Shown: positions 8,112-15,519, counted from the first letter of the stretch. The stretch is 20,000 nucleotides of DNA from Symbiodinium natans (GCA_905221605.1 CAJNDS010002817.1:1-20000), one strand, 5' to 3'. Numbers and translations: made by a program. Notes: generated from the sequence alone by a model not told the origin.

Positions 8112-8329
8112 GGCCCCGGGCATAGAGCGGCCAGGTGGGAAGGGCCAAGTGGATGAGGCCAGCCAGCCAGACATCCACGGCCTTGTGGTTCGGAGGCCTA
8201 AACCCTAAACCCTCAACCCTCAACCCTAAACCCTCAACCCTAAACCTTAAACCCTAAACCTAAACCCTCAACCCTCAACCCTCAACCCAGGCCAGCCAGC
8301 CAGACATCCACGGCCTTGTGGTTCGGAGG
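8112..8329 (+). CDS. Candidate two-exon segment with a duplication-flanked 133-bp intron
   Basis: Exon 1 (8112-8157) follows ttttggccag and reads APGIERPGGKGQVDE in a GC3-rich frame. Exon 2 (8291-8329) follows acccag and reads ASQPDIHGLVVRR, ending before GTTTAG. The DNA between them (8158-8290) begins GC and ends AG. It consists of a perfect copy of the start of exon 2 (8158-8196) plus a C-type array (8197-8288). Because of the duplication the frame stays open when read without splicing up to the array. GC-AG introns with AGG at both borders are known from dinoflagellates. That this is an intron here is inference. Confidence 0.35.
8156..8329 (+). repeat. 41-bp perfect direct repeat flanking a C-type array
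   Basis: The 41-bp sequence at 8156-8196 (starting AGGCCAGCCAGCCAGACATC) is repeated exactly at 8289-8329. Between the copies lie only CCCTAAA/CCCTCAA units (about 92 bp). Immediately after the second copy the sequence is G-type. The array therefore sits inside a tandem duplication of unique sequence. Confidence 0.95.
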
Positions 8330-9215
8330 GTTTAGGTTTCAGGATTTGGAGTTCAGGATTCAGGGTTTACGGTTTAGGGTTCAGGGGTTCAGTTTAAGGT
8401 TTAGGGTTTATGGAGGGTTTTTTGTTTTTAGGGTGTAGGGTTTGACGGTTTTAGGGTTTAGGATTCATGGTTTTTAGGGTTCAGGCTGTACGGGTTCAGG
8501 GTTTTGGAGACAGGGTTTCGGTTTCAGGCTGACCCTAAGCCCTAGCCCTAAACCCGAAACCTTAAACCCTAGCCCTAAACCCTAAACCCTAAACCCTGAA
8601 CCTCAAAGGGGCTCGGGCATCCCCAGTCCAAGCAAGCTCTGCCGATGCAAATACCGAGGCCCACACCCTCCAGGGCAGAAACACTTCTAGACTGACACCT
8701 TGACCAGACTGATCCCTAAACCCTAAACCCTAAACCCTAAACCCTAAACCCTAAACCCTAAACCCTAAACCCTAAACCCTAAACCCCCTAAACCAAGTTC
8801 AGGGTCTGGCGTTTAGGGCTCAAGGTGTGAGCAGCCCCCCTTAGCCTTGGGCCTTGCCGACAAAGCGTTGGGCCTGTTTCGGGCTTGCTGCTTCGGATCT
8901 CCGGTTTGGGTGTTTAGGGTTTAGGGTTTAGGGTTTAGGGTTTAGGGTTTAGGGTTTAGGGTTTAGGGTTTAGGGTTTAGGGTTTAGGGTCTGGGGTTTG
9001 GGTCTTTGCATAAGTGTCTCTCAAGCCCCGTTCCCCCTCCCCCACCCCCTGACCCAAAATAAACACTAAACTGCCCTAGCCCCAAACCTTAAACACTCAT
9101 CACCAAAGCACGAGACCCGAACACCCTCAACCCGAAACCCTACACCCTCCTGCATCCGCATACCCTATACCCTAAACCCTAAACCCTAAACCCTAAACCC
9201 TAGACCCTAAACCCC
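8330..9215. repeat. Alternating G-type and C-type arrays with short unique islands
   Basis: 8330-8530 is degenerate G-type. 8532-8605 is C-type. 8606-8711 is a unique island, open in two + frames and on the minus strand, with no clear product. 8712-8795 is C-type, about eleven perfect units. 8797-8820 is G-type. 8821-8905 is an island with an open + frame (LALGLADKALGLFRACCFG). 8910-8990 is G-type, perfect. 9050-9215 is C-type and degenerate. Confidence 0.85.
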
Positions 9216-9310
9216 TTCAAGGCCAAATGGCAGCTCGCGGCGTTTGCGCCATGGCCAGGCGAGCCTGGACGGCCAAAGGCAGCAAGCGATGGGATGGCGG
9301 TGGTTCACGG
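9216..9310 (+). CDS. Candidate exon-like segment, two overlapping open frames
   Basis: This GC-rich island follows cccttcaag. Two + frames are open across it. One contains FKAKWQLAAFAPWPGEPG. The other begins with an ATG at 9227 and reads MAARGVCAMARRAWTAKG. Both have GC-rich third positions, so bias does not decide between them. No product is recognised. Confidence 0.22.
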
Positions 9311-10002
9311 TTTGGGGTTCAGGGTTTAGGGCTTAGGGTTTAGGGCTGGTTCAGGGTCTAGACTCTATGGTTTAGTGCTTCGGCTGCAGGATTAAGGCCG
9401 TAGAGTAGTTTAGGGTTCAGGGATTTGGCGATTAAGGTTCAGGGTGCTTGACTCAACATCAGGGGGCTCAGGGTATTCACCCTAAACCCTAAGCCCTAAA
9501 CCCCAAAATCCTGAACCCTAAACCCCGAAATCCTAAGCCCTAAAACCCCAAAACCCACGAAACAGAATCCAAAAAAACATAACAACCTGACGTTAAGCGC
9601 AGCGCCCTGAACTTTCATCCCCGCAGCTACTCTAAACCCTAAACCTCAAAGTTTAACCCCTAAACCCCAAACCCCAAACCCTAAACCCCAAACCTTAAAC
9701 CCGAAACCCGAAACCCTAAACCCTAAACTCCAAACTTTAAGTTCTTGCTTTCGGCTTCGCGGCTAAAGGTTGGCTGACAGTGTAGGTATGTAGGCGAGCA
9801 TGGGCTTCCATTCTCAGAGCTGGGGTTTAGGGGTTTAGGGGCTTAAGGTTTAGGGCTTAGGGTTTAGGGTTTAGGGCTTAGGGTTTAGGGCTTAGGGTTT
9901 AGGGCTTAGGGTTTAGGGCTTAGGGTTTATGCATGCGGTCTTGCGGACTGTCTCGAAGAAGCTCCTTGGAGACAAACTACGTAGGACTGAATTAACACGA
10001 AT
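9311..10002. repeat. Degenerate repeats, C-type array, and a TTTAGGG/CTTAGGG dimer array
   Basis: 9311-9478 is loose G-type. 9479-9740 is C-type with many CCCCAAA and CCCGAAA units, interrupted by a unique patch (about 9565-9635) whose + frame reads VKRSALNFHPRSYSKP. 9741-9820 is unique, with a short open frame. From about 9847 to 9930 the units alternate TTTAGGG and CTTAGGG, a 14-bp dimer repeated about six times. 9931-10002 is unique. Confidence 0.85.
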
Positions 10003-10710
10003 TCACTGGCCAGGCCTTTGACGGTGAAGACGTCTGGCACAATTAAAGATCGTACGCGCATCTCCGAACTCGAGCTGGTTAACCAGGGGAGCCGTAGGGG
10101 CAACGTACGGTGACTTAGCGAAGTCTCTGTACGGTTTACCCTGGATGCTTTTGAGCATTCGCAGGGCTACAGTATGGGGTTTTAGCGCTTGCAAACGAAA
10201 CTTGAGTCCCGGCACTTTACAAGGGACACCAAAGGCCCTTAGGGCAAAAGATGGTGCGATTTTCCACGGGCAACTGGACATGGACATGATTGCCCTCAGC
10301 ACATGAGCAAACGTAACGAGCTGCGCGCGGAGAGACTGGCGATGACATTTGAGCTCAGGGAACTGAACCTCATGAGCCCATATGGCTTTGAGTTTGGAGT
10401 CGCGAAGTTGCTCCGGTCGCTTCGCAGAGACCCAAGGGGCTACATTAACCGGCACCAACCACCCTACATCAACCGTGAAGGCGAAATACAGTTCCAGCAA
10501 AGACATGCTGTCTTCATCTGGTACCCACGTATGTGCACACAACCATTTATACAGCAAATGCCCAAACGGAGCACAAAGTACGAATGAGCTCCACTGCGGC
10601 TCCTGTTGCAACCCCGGGAAAGGAAAGCCTTTATCAGCGGTTAGCATCCCAAGTCTGCACAGAAACAGTTGCAGCGAGTCATCATGGGGTTCTGCGGGGT
10701 TGCGATTCAA
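10003..10710 (-). CDS. 235-codon ORF of unknown function, possible retroelement fragment
   Basis: This is the longest open frame in the window. It fills a unique island and runs to a TGA at 10003-10005. The track start is a TTG, and the frame may instead begin at an acceptor (accccgcag) near 10695. Hydrophobic and Trp-rich segments include FGHLLYKWLCAHTWVPDEDS and SLLELYFAFTVDVGWLVPV, followed by a basic C-terminal third (RLHRQRPGQ). The LLELY...GWLVPV stretch reminds me of C-terminal regions of non-LTR retrotransposon proteins in dinoflagellates. That is an impression, not a match. The three overlapping + strand ORFs are shadows. Its minus orientation agrees with the Cys-rich segment upstream and with the copia fragment, and is opposite to most exon-like islands. 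Confidence 0.45.
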   Translation of the reverse strand: MNRNPAEPHDDSLQLFLCRLGMLTADKGFPFPGLQQEPQWSSFVLCAPFGHLLYKWLCAHTWVPDEDSMSLLELYFAFTVDVGWLVPVNVAPWVSAKRPEQLRDSKLKAIWAHEVQFPELKCHRQSLRAQLVTFAHVLRAIMSMSSCPWKIAPSFALRAFGVPCKVPGLKFRLQALKPHTVALRMLKSIQGKPYRDFAKSPYVAPTAPLVNQLEFGDARTIFNCARRLHRQRPGQ

Positions 10711-10717
10711 CGTGAGG

Positions 10718-10785
10718 GCTTAGGGTTTAGGGTTTAGGGTTTAGGATTTTAGGCTTTAGGGGGTAGGGTTTAGGGTTTAGGGCTA
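10718..10785 (+). repeat. Short G-type array
   Basis: About eight TTTAGGG-like units with one TTTTAGG/CTTTAGG disturbance. It separates the 235-codon ORF from the Cys-rich minus-strand segment. Confidence 0.9.
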
Positions 10786-10814
10786 CCCGAAAACCTCTAG
10801 TCCAGGGGCAGGTC

Positions 10815-11051
10815 TTAGGGCTTGGGTACTAGCTGACAGGATCGAATTTTGTGCGTGTTCGGTACTGCAGCATCATCCTCATCGCATAGGTGGCACTTTC
10901 GACGGCAATTGAAGCCTGCGTTGAGCTTGACGGCCGTCCTCAAAAAAGGCCGATCGCCTTTGGTTCCAGTGAAGGTGCACGTCTTATGCTTCCGCGTCAC
11001 CTGGGTCGGAAAGGGGTATATAACTAGCGCTCCTTGGCTGGTGGAGTGGGT
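10815..11051 (-). CDS. Cys-rich open segment, possible retroelement or repeat-protein fragment
   Basis: The minus frame is open from a TAG at 11052-11054 down to 10815, with no ATG (the first likely start codon is a GTG at 11000). The core reads KGDRPFLRTAVKLNAGF and then NCRRKCHLCDED, with CxxxC and CxxC spacing that could bind zinc. I recall GD(R/W)P....CHLC patterns in repetitive Symbiodiniaceae proteins, but I cannot verify this. It lies upstream of the 235-codon ORF on the same strand, separated by a G-type array, so the two may be parts of one disrupted element. The + strand ORF over the same DNA (10849-11088) is probably a shadow. Confidence 0.38.
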   Translation of the reverse strand, partial: THSTSQGALVIYPFPTQVTRKHKTCTFTGTKGDRPFLRTAVKLNAGFNCRRKCHLCDEDDAAVPNTHKIRSCQLVPKP

Positions 11052-11079
11052 CTACTCCCTTCCGAATCCCAGACCATGG

Positions 11080-11300
11080 AAACCCTAAACCCTAAACCCG
11101 AAACCCCTTACCCTAAACCCTAAACCCGAATCCCTAAACCTTAAACCCTAGCCCTAAACCCTAAACCCCCTGAACCCTAAGCCCTAAGCCCTAAACCCCC
11201 TGAACCCTAAACCCTAAGCCCTGAACCCTGTACCCTGAACCCTGAACCCTGAACCTTGAACCCTGACCCTGCAAACCCTGAGCCTAAACCCTAACCCCCC
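11080..11300 (-). repeat. C-type array with CCCTGAA sub-array
   Basis: CCCTAAA and CCCGAAA units at 11080-11165 give way to CCCCCTGAA/CCCTAAG (11160-11220) and then to a CCCTGAA run at about 11218-11270. The local dominance of one variant suggests recent slippage or unit amplification. Confidence 0.88.
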
Positions 11301-11301
11301 A

Positions 11302-11376
11302 AGCCTGCCGCAGCACCAGCACGGCCGCCACCGACAATTCCAGGCTGAAGCCCTCGGCACCTGCACGAGCTCCGGG
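11302..11376 (+). CDS. Candidate exon-like segment
   Basis: A + frame is open for 25 codons, reading QHGRHRQFQAEALGTCTSSG. An acceptor (attccag) ends at 11343, and GGG|GTAGGC at 11376-11377 is a donor-like site. GC3 is high. The next feature is the MITE-like palindrome. No product is recognised. Confidence 0.22.
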
Positions 11377-11393
11377 GTAGGCGGGATTTTCAT

Positions 11394-11529
11394 GGGTTCC
11401 CCTACTCTATACTCTCCCCCCCTAGGTTCCCCCCTTAAATTACCTTAATTAAGCTTGATTATCCCTAAATAGCCCTAATTATGGAGGAAGCTAGGGGGGG
11501 TAGTATAGAGGGGGGTAGTAGGGGAACCC
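11394..11529. mobile_element. MITE-like palindromic element, 136 bp
   Basis: The ends are perfect 13-bp inverted repeats (GGGTTCCCCTACT / AGTAGGGGAACCC). The inverted similarity extends inward with small gaps: CTATACTCTCCCCCCCTAG against CTAGGGGGGGTAGTATAGAG. The centre (about 11430-11480) is AT-rich. There is no coding capacity and I see no clear target-site duplication. It is most simply a non-autonomous DNA transposon. It is distinct in sequence from the 155-bp family at 13414 and 14275. Confidence 0.65.
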
Positions 11530-11818
11530 CTGAGGTTTAGGGCTTAGGAGATATCTAGAGGTTCAGGTTTTAAGGGCTGGGGCTTTGGTATAAACCCTAA
11601 ACCCTAAACCCAGTGGGGGTTTAAGGTTTAAGGCTTGAGCTGAGATGATAAGTTATCACCCTAAAACCTGGGGCTTAGGGCTTAGGGCTTGGGGCTTGGG
11701 GCTTGGGGCTTGGGGCTTCGGGCTTCGGGCTTAGGGCTTCGGGCTTAGGGCTAATTACGTAGGTTTTGGGGATTGGGGTCTAGAGCTTGGGGTTTAATAA
11801 GGTTTGGCGTGTAGGGTT
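11530..11818. repeat. GGGCTTN variant array and degenerate units
   Basis: A G-type fragment, a short C-type block (11594-11612) and more G-type lead into 11668-11750, a run of GGGCTTA / GGGGCTT / GGGCTTC 7-mers, in which the usual first T is replaced by C. The remainder to 11818 is degenerate. Confidence 0.88.
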
Positions 11819-11917
11819 AGCCCCGCAACTCGCTTCTTTTCGGCTCGCTCTTCTGGCGGTCCGCGAAGCAGATGTGGCGAGGCGCTTCTCAAAATGCTTG
11901 AAGTACCGAACACCCGG
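11819..11917 (+). CDS. Candidate exon between G-type arrays
   Basis: A + frame is open for 33 codons across the whole island: TRFFSARSSGGPRSRCGEAL, then LKMLEVPNTR. The left edge is ggttag|C and the right edge CGG|GTTAGT, both coinciding with the junctions to telomere-like units. GC3 is moderately high. No product is recognised. Confidence 0.3.
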
Positions 11918-12545
11918 GTTAGTGTTTAGGGTTGAGGGTTAGGGTTGAGGGTGCAGGGTTGGGGGTTGAGGGTTTAGGGTTCAGGGTTTAGGGTTCAGGG
12001 TTCAGGGTTCAGGGTTTAGGGTTTAGGGTTTAGGGTTTAGGGTTTAGGGTTTAGGGTTTAGGGTTTAGGGTTTAGGAATCCCAGCAGGAGATCGTTTAGG
12101 GATCGGGGTTTTGGGCTTCGGGTGTTCTGAGCCCCCCGAAAGCTAAGCCCTGAAGCACGGATAAGACCTGCAGCACTTAAGACCATGAAGGTCTAGGTTT
12201 TATGGTTTAGGGTTTAGGGTTTAGGTTTTAGGGTTTAGGGGGGTTTAGGGTTTAGGGTTTAGGGTTTAGGGTTTAGGGTTTAGGGTTTAGGGTTTAGGGT
12301 TTAGGGTTTAGGGTTTAGGGTTTAGGGTTTAGGGTTTAGGGTTTAACCGTATGCCCTGATACTCTTGCAACCCTCAACCCTGAACCCTAAACATAAACCA
12401 ACCCTGAACTCTGAACCCTTGCAACCCTTCACCCTAAATTGCAACCCTAAACCCTGACCCCTAAGCCCTATCCCCTAAACCCTAAACCCTAAACCCTTAA
12501 ACCCTAAACCCTAAACCCTGGCAACTCCAAAACCCTATGAACCAA
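11918..12545. repeat. G-type arrays followed by C-type array
   Basis: 11918-12000 is TTGAGGG/TTCAGGG. 12010-12075 is perfect TTTAGGG. 12076-12190 is a degenerate or unique patch with no convincing frame. 12195-12345 is G-type with a perfect run of about 15 units from 12242. 12346-12545 is C-type (CCCTGAA, CCTTGCAA, CCCTAAA). Confidence 0.92.
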
Positions 12546-12550
12546 ACCCC

Positions 12551-12710
12551 CCACGCGAAGCCGAAGACCCTCAAGTCGCCACGCGCATCTGCACAAATGC
12601 CCTCATCAGGCTCGTGAACTCCCAACGCTCTGGCACACCCACCTCGGTTTAGGGTTCAGGGTTGGGGTTTAGGGTTTAGGGTTGAGGGTTGAGGGTTGAG
12701 GGTTAAGGGT

Positions 12711-12742
<32 letters not shown>

Positions 12743-13112
12743 GGTTAAGGGTTGAGGGTTGAAGGTTGAGGGTTTAGGATTTAGGGTTTAGGGTTTAGGG
12801 TTTGGGGTTAGGGTTTAGGGTTTTCGGGTTTATAGGGTTTATAGGGTTTATAGGGTTTCTAGGGTTTCTAGGGTTTCTAGGGTTTACAGGGTTTACAGGG
12901 TTTACAGGGTTTACAGGGTTTACGGGTTTACTGTTTTATGTAGGGTTCAGGCTAAACCGCACCTCTCCATCCCCAGCATACTTGAAAGGAGCCACAGGGC
13001 ACAGCGTACAGGAGGTGACAGGCGCCGCCACCAGCTTGCCTTACACGGAAAGCCAATGCAAACTCTTGCGTTGGAAGCTGTCGACCAAAAACACCTAAAC
13101 CCTAAACCCTAA
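12551..13112 (+). CDS. Candidate two-exon segment with telomere-like intron
   Basis: Exon 1 (12551-12646) is open, GC3-rich and ordinary-looking: EAEDPQVATRICTNALIRLV. It ends at a codon boundary before GTTTAG. Exon 2 (12951 onward, after gggttcag) continues in the same phase, reads HLSIPSILERSHRAQRTGG, and stops at 13110-13112 in the next array. The 304-bp intron (12647-12950) is wholly telomere-like. Caution: the frame of 12977-13098 that follows a better pyrimidine-rich acceptor (ctccatccccag) reads YLKGATGHSVQEVTGAATSL and is also GC3-rich to a TAA at 13096, but it does not join exon 1 in phase. No product is recognised. Confidence 0.35.
12647..12950 (+). repeat. TTGAGGG array followed by a block-structured 9-mer array
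   Basis: 12679-12770 is mostly TTGAGGG. 12829-12926 consists of 9-mers in ordered blocks: TTTATAGGG x3, TTTCTAGGG x3, TTTACAGGG x4, then one TTTACGGG. Because nine is a multiple of three, the array encodes a Gly-Phe-X peptide that mimics a fibrous protein. Confidence 0.97.
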
Positions 13113-13232
13113 ACCCTAAACCCCAAAAACCTAAACCCCAAACCCCAAAAACCTAAACCCCAAACCCTAAACCCTAAACCCCAAACCCTAAACCCTAAAC
13201 CCCAAACCCTAAACCCCAAACCCTAAACCCTT
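13105..13232 (-). repeat. C-type higher-order array with CCCCAAA
   Basis: CCCTAAA units alternate with CCCCAAA and CCCCAAAAACCTAAA in 14- and 21-bp higher-order units. The same CCCCAAA/CCCTAAA alternation appears on the other strand at 13614-13650. Confidence 0.9.
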
Positions 13233-13255
13233 AGCGTGTAGGGCTCAGGGCATAA

Positions 13256-13324
13256 AGGTTGTTGAAGCACCTCAAGGCCTCAATCCTAAATCCCCTCCCC
13301 TGCCACGCCCGGAGAGACTTCTAG
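13256..13324 (+). CDS. Candidate short coding segment with stop
   Basis: A + frame is open for 22 codons to a TAG and reads RLLKHLKASILNPLPCHARR. GC3 is high. There is no clear acceptor. The in-frame stop is followed by the GC-rich border of the region containing the first MITE. It could be the C-terminal end of something or chance. No product is recognised. Confidence 0.18.
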   Translation, partial: RLLKHLKASILNPLPCHARRDF

Positions 13325-13362
13325 GGTTCTGAAGGGAGGTCGGTTCATGGGGGGTAGGTACC

Positions 13363-13580
13363 TAGGGAACCTTAGGGAAGCTTTGGGAGTTTTAGGGAGT
13401 AGTAGGGAGTTATTACTTGAAGGTTCATGGTACTTACTAACCACTTATAACTGGGCTTATAACCCTTTTTAAAATTGGGATAACCCCTATAAGGCCCTTT
13501 AGGGGTATTATAAGTAGGGTTATAAGTACAGTTATAATTGGTTAGTAAGTACCATGAACCTCCAAGTAGGGAACCTTAGG
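13363..13580 (+). repeat. 14-bp direct repeat bracketing a MITE and its left flank
   Basis: TAGGGAACCTTAGG occurs at 13363-13376 and again at 13567-13580. The outer flanks (GAAGGGAGGTC on the left, GACCCCCTTC on the right, about 13331 and 13591-13600) are imperfectly complementary. The 155-bp MITE may therefore be nested in an older, decayed element. Confidence 0.5.
13414..13568 (-). mobile_element. 155-bp MITE, copy 1
   Basis: The element runs TA-CTTGAAGGTTCATGG ... CCATGAACCTCCAAG-TA. It has inverted repeats of about 28 bp near-perfect at the ends, continuing imperfectly toward the centre. TA at both ends is consistent with a TA target-site duplication, as made by Tc1/mariner-type transposases. 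It is non-coding. Read on the minus strand it differs from copy 2 at about 4 of 155 positions. Confidence 0.9.
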
Positions 13581-13613
13581 TAGCCCCCTTGACCCCCTTC
13601 TGGTTGCCACAAC

Positions 13614-13725
13614 AGGGTTTAGGGTTTGGGGTTTAGGGTTTGGGGTTTAGGGTTTGGGGTTTGGGGTTTGTGGTTTGGGGTTTGGGGTTTGGGGGGTTGG
13701 GGGTTTAGGGCTTGGGGCCTTACAC
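13614..13725 (+). repeat. TTTGGGG/TTTAGGG array
   Basis: Three to four 14-bp dimers (TTTAGGGTTTGGGG) pass into nearly pure TTTGGGG. 13726-13830 is a unique patch whose + strand opens LHDFLAGLPQGLRLWALWG and then a pyrimidine-rich tract ending in acttag at 13840. Confidence 0.9.
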
Positions 13726-13831
13726 GACTTCCTGGCAGGGCTTCCCCAGGGCCTCCGATTATGGGCCTTGTGGGGGGCCTCTGAATAAGAGACTTGTTTC
13801 AGACCCTCACCAGAATTCCACCTTTCTTATT

Positions 13832-13912
13832 TCAACTTAGCGATTGAAGCAACCTCTGACACTTAAGGCAGGTCTTGTAGCTTTCTTGCGATGAAGTTCG
13901 GCCGTAGGATCC
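13832..13912 (-). CDS. Candidate terminal exon on minus strand
   Basis: On the minus strand, tcttttggtcgcag (a pyrimidine-rich 3' splice-like site, ending at 13913) is followed by 26 codons and a TGA. The peptide includes GSYGRTSSQESYKTCLKCQ, with one CxxC. The + strand of the same island has its own acceptor-like tract (ending 13840) and a short open frame with a GT donor at 13871, so strand assignment is uncertain. No product is recognised. Confidence 0.28.
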   Translation of the reverse strand, partial: GSYGRTSSQESYKTCLKCQRLLQSLS

Positions 13913-13933
13913 CTGCGACCAAAAGAAAGCACG

Positions 13934-13996
13934 TAAACCCTAAACCCTAAACCCTAAACCCTAAACCCTAAACCCTAAACCTAAACCCTAAACCCT
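13934..13996 (-). repeat. C-type CCCTAAA array
   Basis: About nine CCCTAAA units, one shortened to CCTAAA. It ends directly at the coding-like segment at 14002. Confidence 0.95.
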
Positions 13997-14001
13997 CTCA
14001 A

Positions 14002-14054
14002 GTCACAGAAGTCGAGGGCCATGTTGTCGAGGTCCCGCTCCACGGCGGGCCTGG
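14002..14054 (+). CDS. Candidate short exon with GTAGGT donor
   Basis: The frame reads VTEVEGHVVEVPLHGGP, with mostly G/C third positions, and ends two bases into a codon before GTAGGT at 14055. Acceptor candidates are ctcaag (ending 14002) and gtcacag (ending 14008), both giving the same phase. The other two + frames are less biased. No product is recognised. Confidence 0.28.
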
Positions 14055-14076
14055 GTAGGTTTAGAGAGTACCGGGT

Positions 14077-14215
14077 CTGGGGTTTAGGGTTTAGGGTTTA
14101 GGGTTTAGGGTTTAGGGTTTAGGGTTTAGGGTTAGGGTTTAGGGTTTAGGGTTTAGGGTTTAGGGTTTAGGGTTTGGGGCTTCTTAAAGTTTAGGGTTTC
14201 GGCTTTAGGCAGTTT
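14077..14215 (+). repeat. G-type TTTAGGG array
   Basis: Nearly perfect TTTAGGG units to 14175 with one TTAGGG slip, then degenerate units. 14216-14274 is a short unique patch with no call. Confidence 0.95.
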
Positions 14216-14274
14216 AGGGCTTGAAGTAGCAGCAAAAAGCGCCCCTAAAACCAACCCCCAATTCTGGCCCCTTC

Positions 14275-14429
14275 TACTTGGAGGTTCATGGTACTTACTA
14301 ACCAATTATAGCTATACTAATAACCCTACTTATAATGCCCCTAAAGGGCCTTATAGGGGTTATCCCAATTTTAAAAAGGGTTATAAGCCCAGTTATAAGT
14401 GGTTAGTAAGTACCATGAACCTTCAAGTA
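14275..14429 (+). mobile_element. 155-bp MITE, copy 2
   Basis: This is the inverted partner of copy 1, TA-CTTGGAGGTTCATGG ... CCATGAACCTTCAAG-TA, about 97% identical to its reverse complement. It has the same TA at both borders, but unrelated outside flanks (ccttc/gtgtc here, gttat/gggaa at copy 1), which supports independent insertion rather than duplication of a larger block. The centre (GCCCCTAAAGGGCC) is itself near-palindromic. Confidence 0.9.
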
Positions 14430-15519
14430 GTGTCGGGGGGCTTAGGGTGTAGAGCTCAGGTTTCAGGGTTCGAGGCTTACACCCTCAAGCAATAAACCCT
14501 AAACCCTAAAAAGCCATCCCCAAACCCCACGCCACTCTGGGGTGTGGGTCCAGTCTGGTGGCTCAGGCCTTTGAGTTGGGGAGTTAGAGAAAAAGCACCT
14601 AGGGTTTAGGCTTTAGGGTTTAGGGTTTAGGGTTTAGGGTTTAGGGTTTAGGGTTTAGGGTTTAGGGTTTAGGGTTTAGAGCCCCTGAACTAGGGTTTCG
14701 GGTTTACCGCAACCCTAGACCCAAAACCAAAAACACACCCCCGAAACCAGAAATCTCATTGAGCCACCCCTAATCCCTAAAGCCGAAGCCCGCAACAGGT
14801 TGGGCGGGTTTAGGGTTAGGGTTTCGGGTCTGGGGTTAGGGTTTGTGGTTTGGGGTTTGGGGTTTAGGGCTTCGGCTTGGGGTTTACGGTGCACACCACA
14901 ACGTGTCCCCGGGAATGGGGCTCGCGGAACATATCACTCGAAACATATGACACCACCTAAGCCCTGAACCCTACACCCCGAACCCTAAACCCTAAACCCC
15001 AAACCCTAAAACTCAAACGCCACGCAGTAAACCCCAGACCGGACACAGACTCTAAACCCGAACCCCCAAACACGAAAACCCCAAAACCCAAAAACCTTAA
15101 ACCCCAACACCCTGCTACCCGAACCCCCAAACACGAATGCCCAAAACCCTAAAACCTTAAACCCCTAAACCCCTAAAAACGTCAAACCCTAAAACCGCTA
15201 AACCCCAAAACCCTACAACTTTAAACCCTAAAACCCTACAAACAAAAAGACTCGTCACCCGAAACCCGAAACCCTAATGTCGAGACCAGACCCTGAAGAG
15301 CCCTTATAGACCAAACCCTGCACCCTAAACCCCTAATCCCTAATCCCTGAACCCTAAACCCATTTCTCAAACCCCAAGCCCCTAATCCCAAATCACGAAA
15401 CCCCAAACCCTAAACCCTAAACCCGAAACCCAAACTAAACCCTAAATCCCAAATCCTAAACCCCAGGCCCCAAACCCAAAACCCTAAACGCTAGACCCGT
15501 AAACCCTAAAGCCGACACG
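14430..15519. repeat. Mixed arrays, then long degenerate C-type tract
   Basis: G-type scraps (14437-14480) and C-type scraps (14494-14530) precede a unique patch (14531-14600). 14603-14680 is G-type with a clean run, and 14800-14890 is TTTGGGG-like. 14891-14955 is a unique patch open in two + frames (HTTTCPREWGSRNISLETY or AHHNVSPGMGLAEHITRN). 14956-15519 is a long, strongly diverged C-type tract with CCCCAAA, CCCTAATCC and AAACCCGAA units. I see no gene in it. Confidence 0.8.

Noticed and set aside
8810-8830. Spliced-leader relic (GGCTCAAGG resembles the end of the dinoflagellate leader)
   Set aside because: Only nine bases match and the rest of the leader is absent. This is expected by chance in this sequence.
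10303-10723. Three overlapping + strand ORFs (94, 113 and 60 codons)
   Set aside because: They are antisense to the longer 235-codon minus-strand frame and less protein-like.
11014-11026. TATA box (GGTATATAAC)
   Set aside because: It lies inside an open minus-strand frame with no start codon positioned for it, and dinoflagellates generally lack TATA promoters.
12802-12950. Collagen- or fibroin-like Gly-Phe-X peptide
   Set aside because: The 9-mer telomere-variant array happens to be in frame. The peptide pattern follows from the repeat period.
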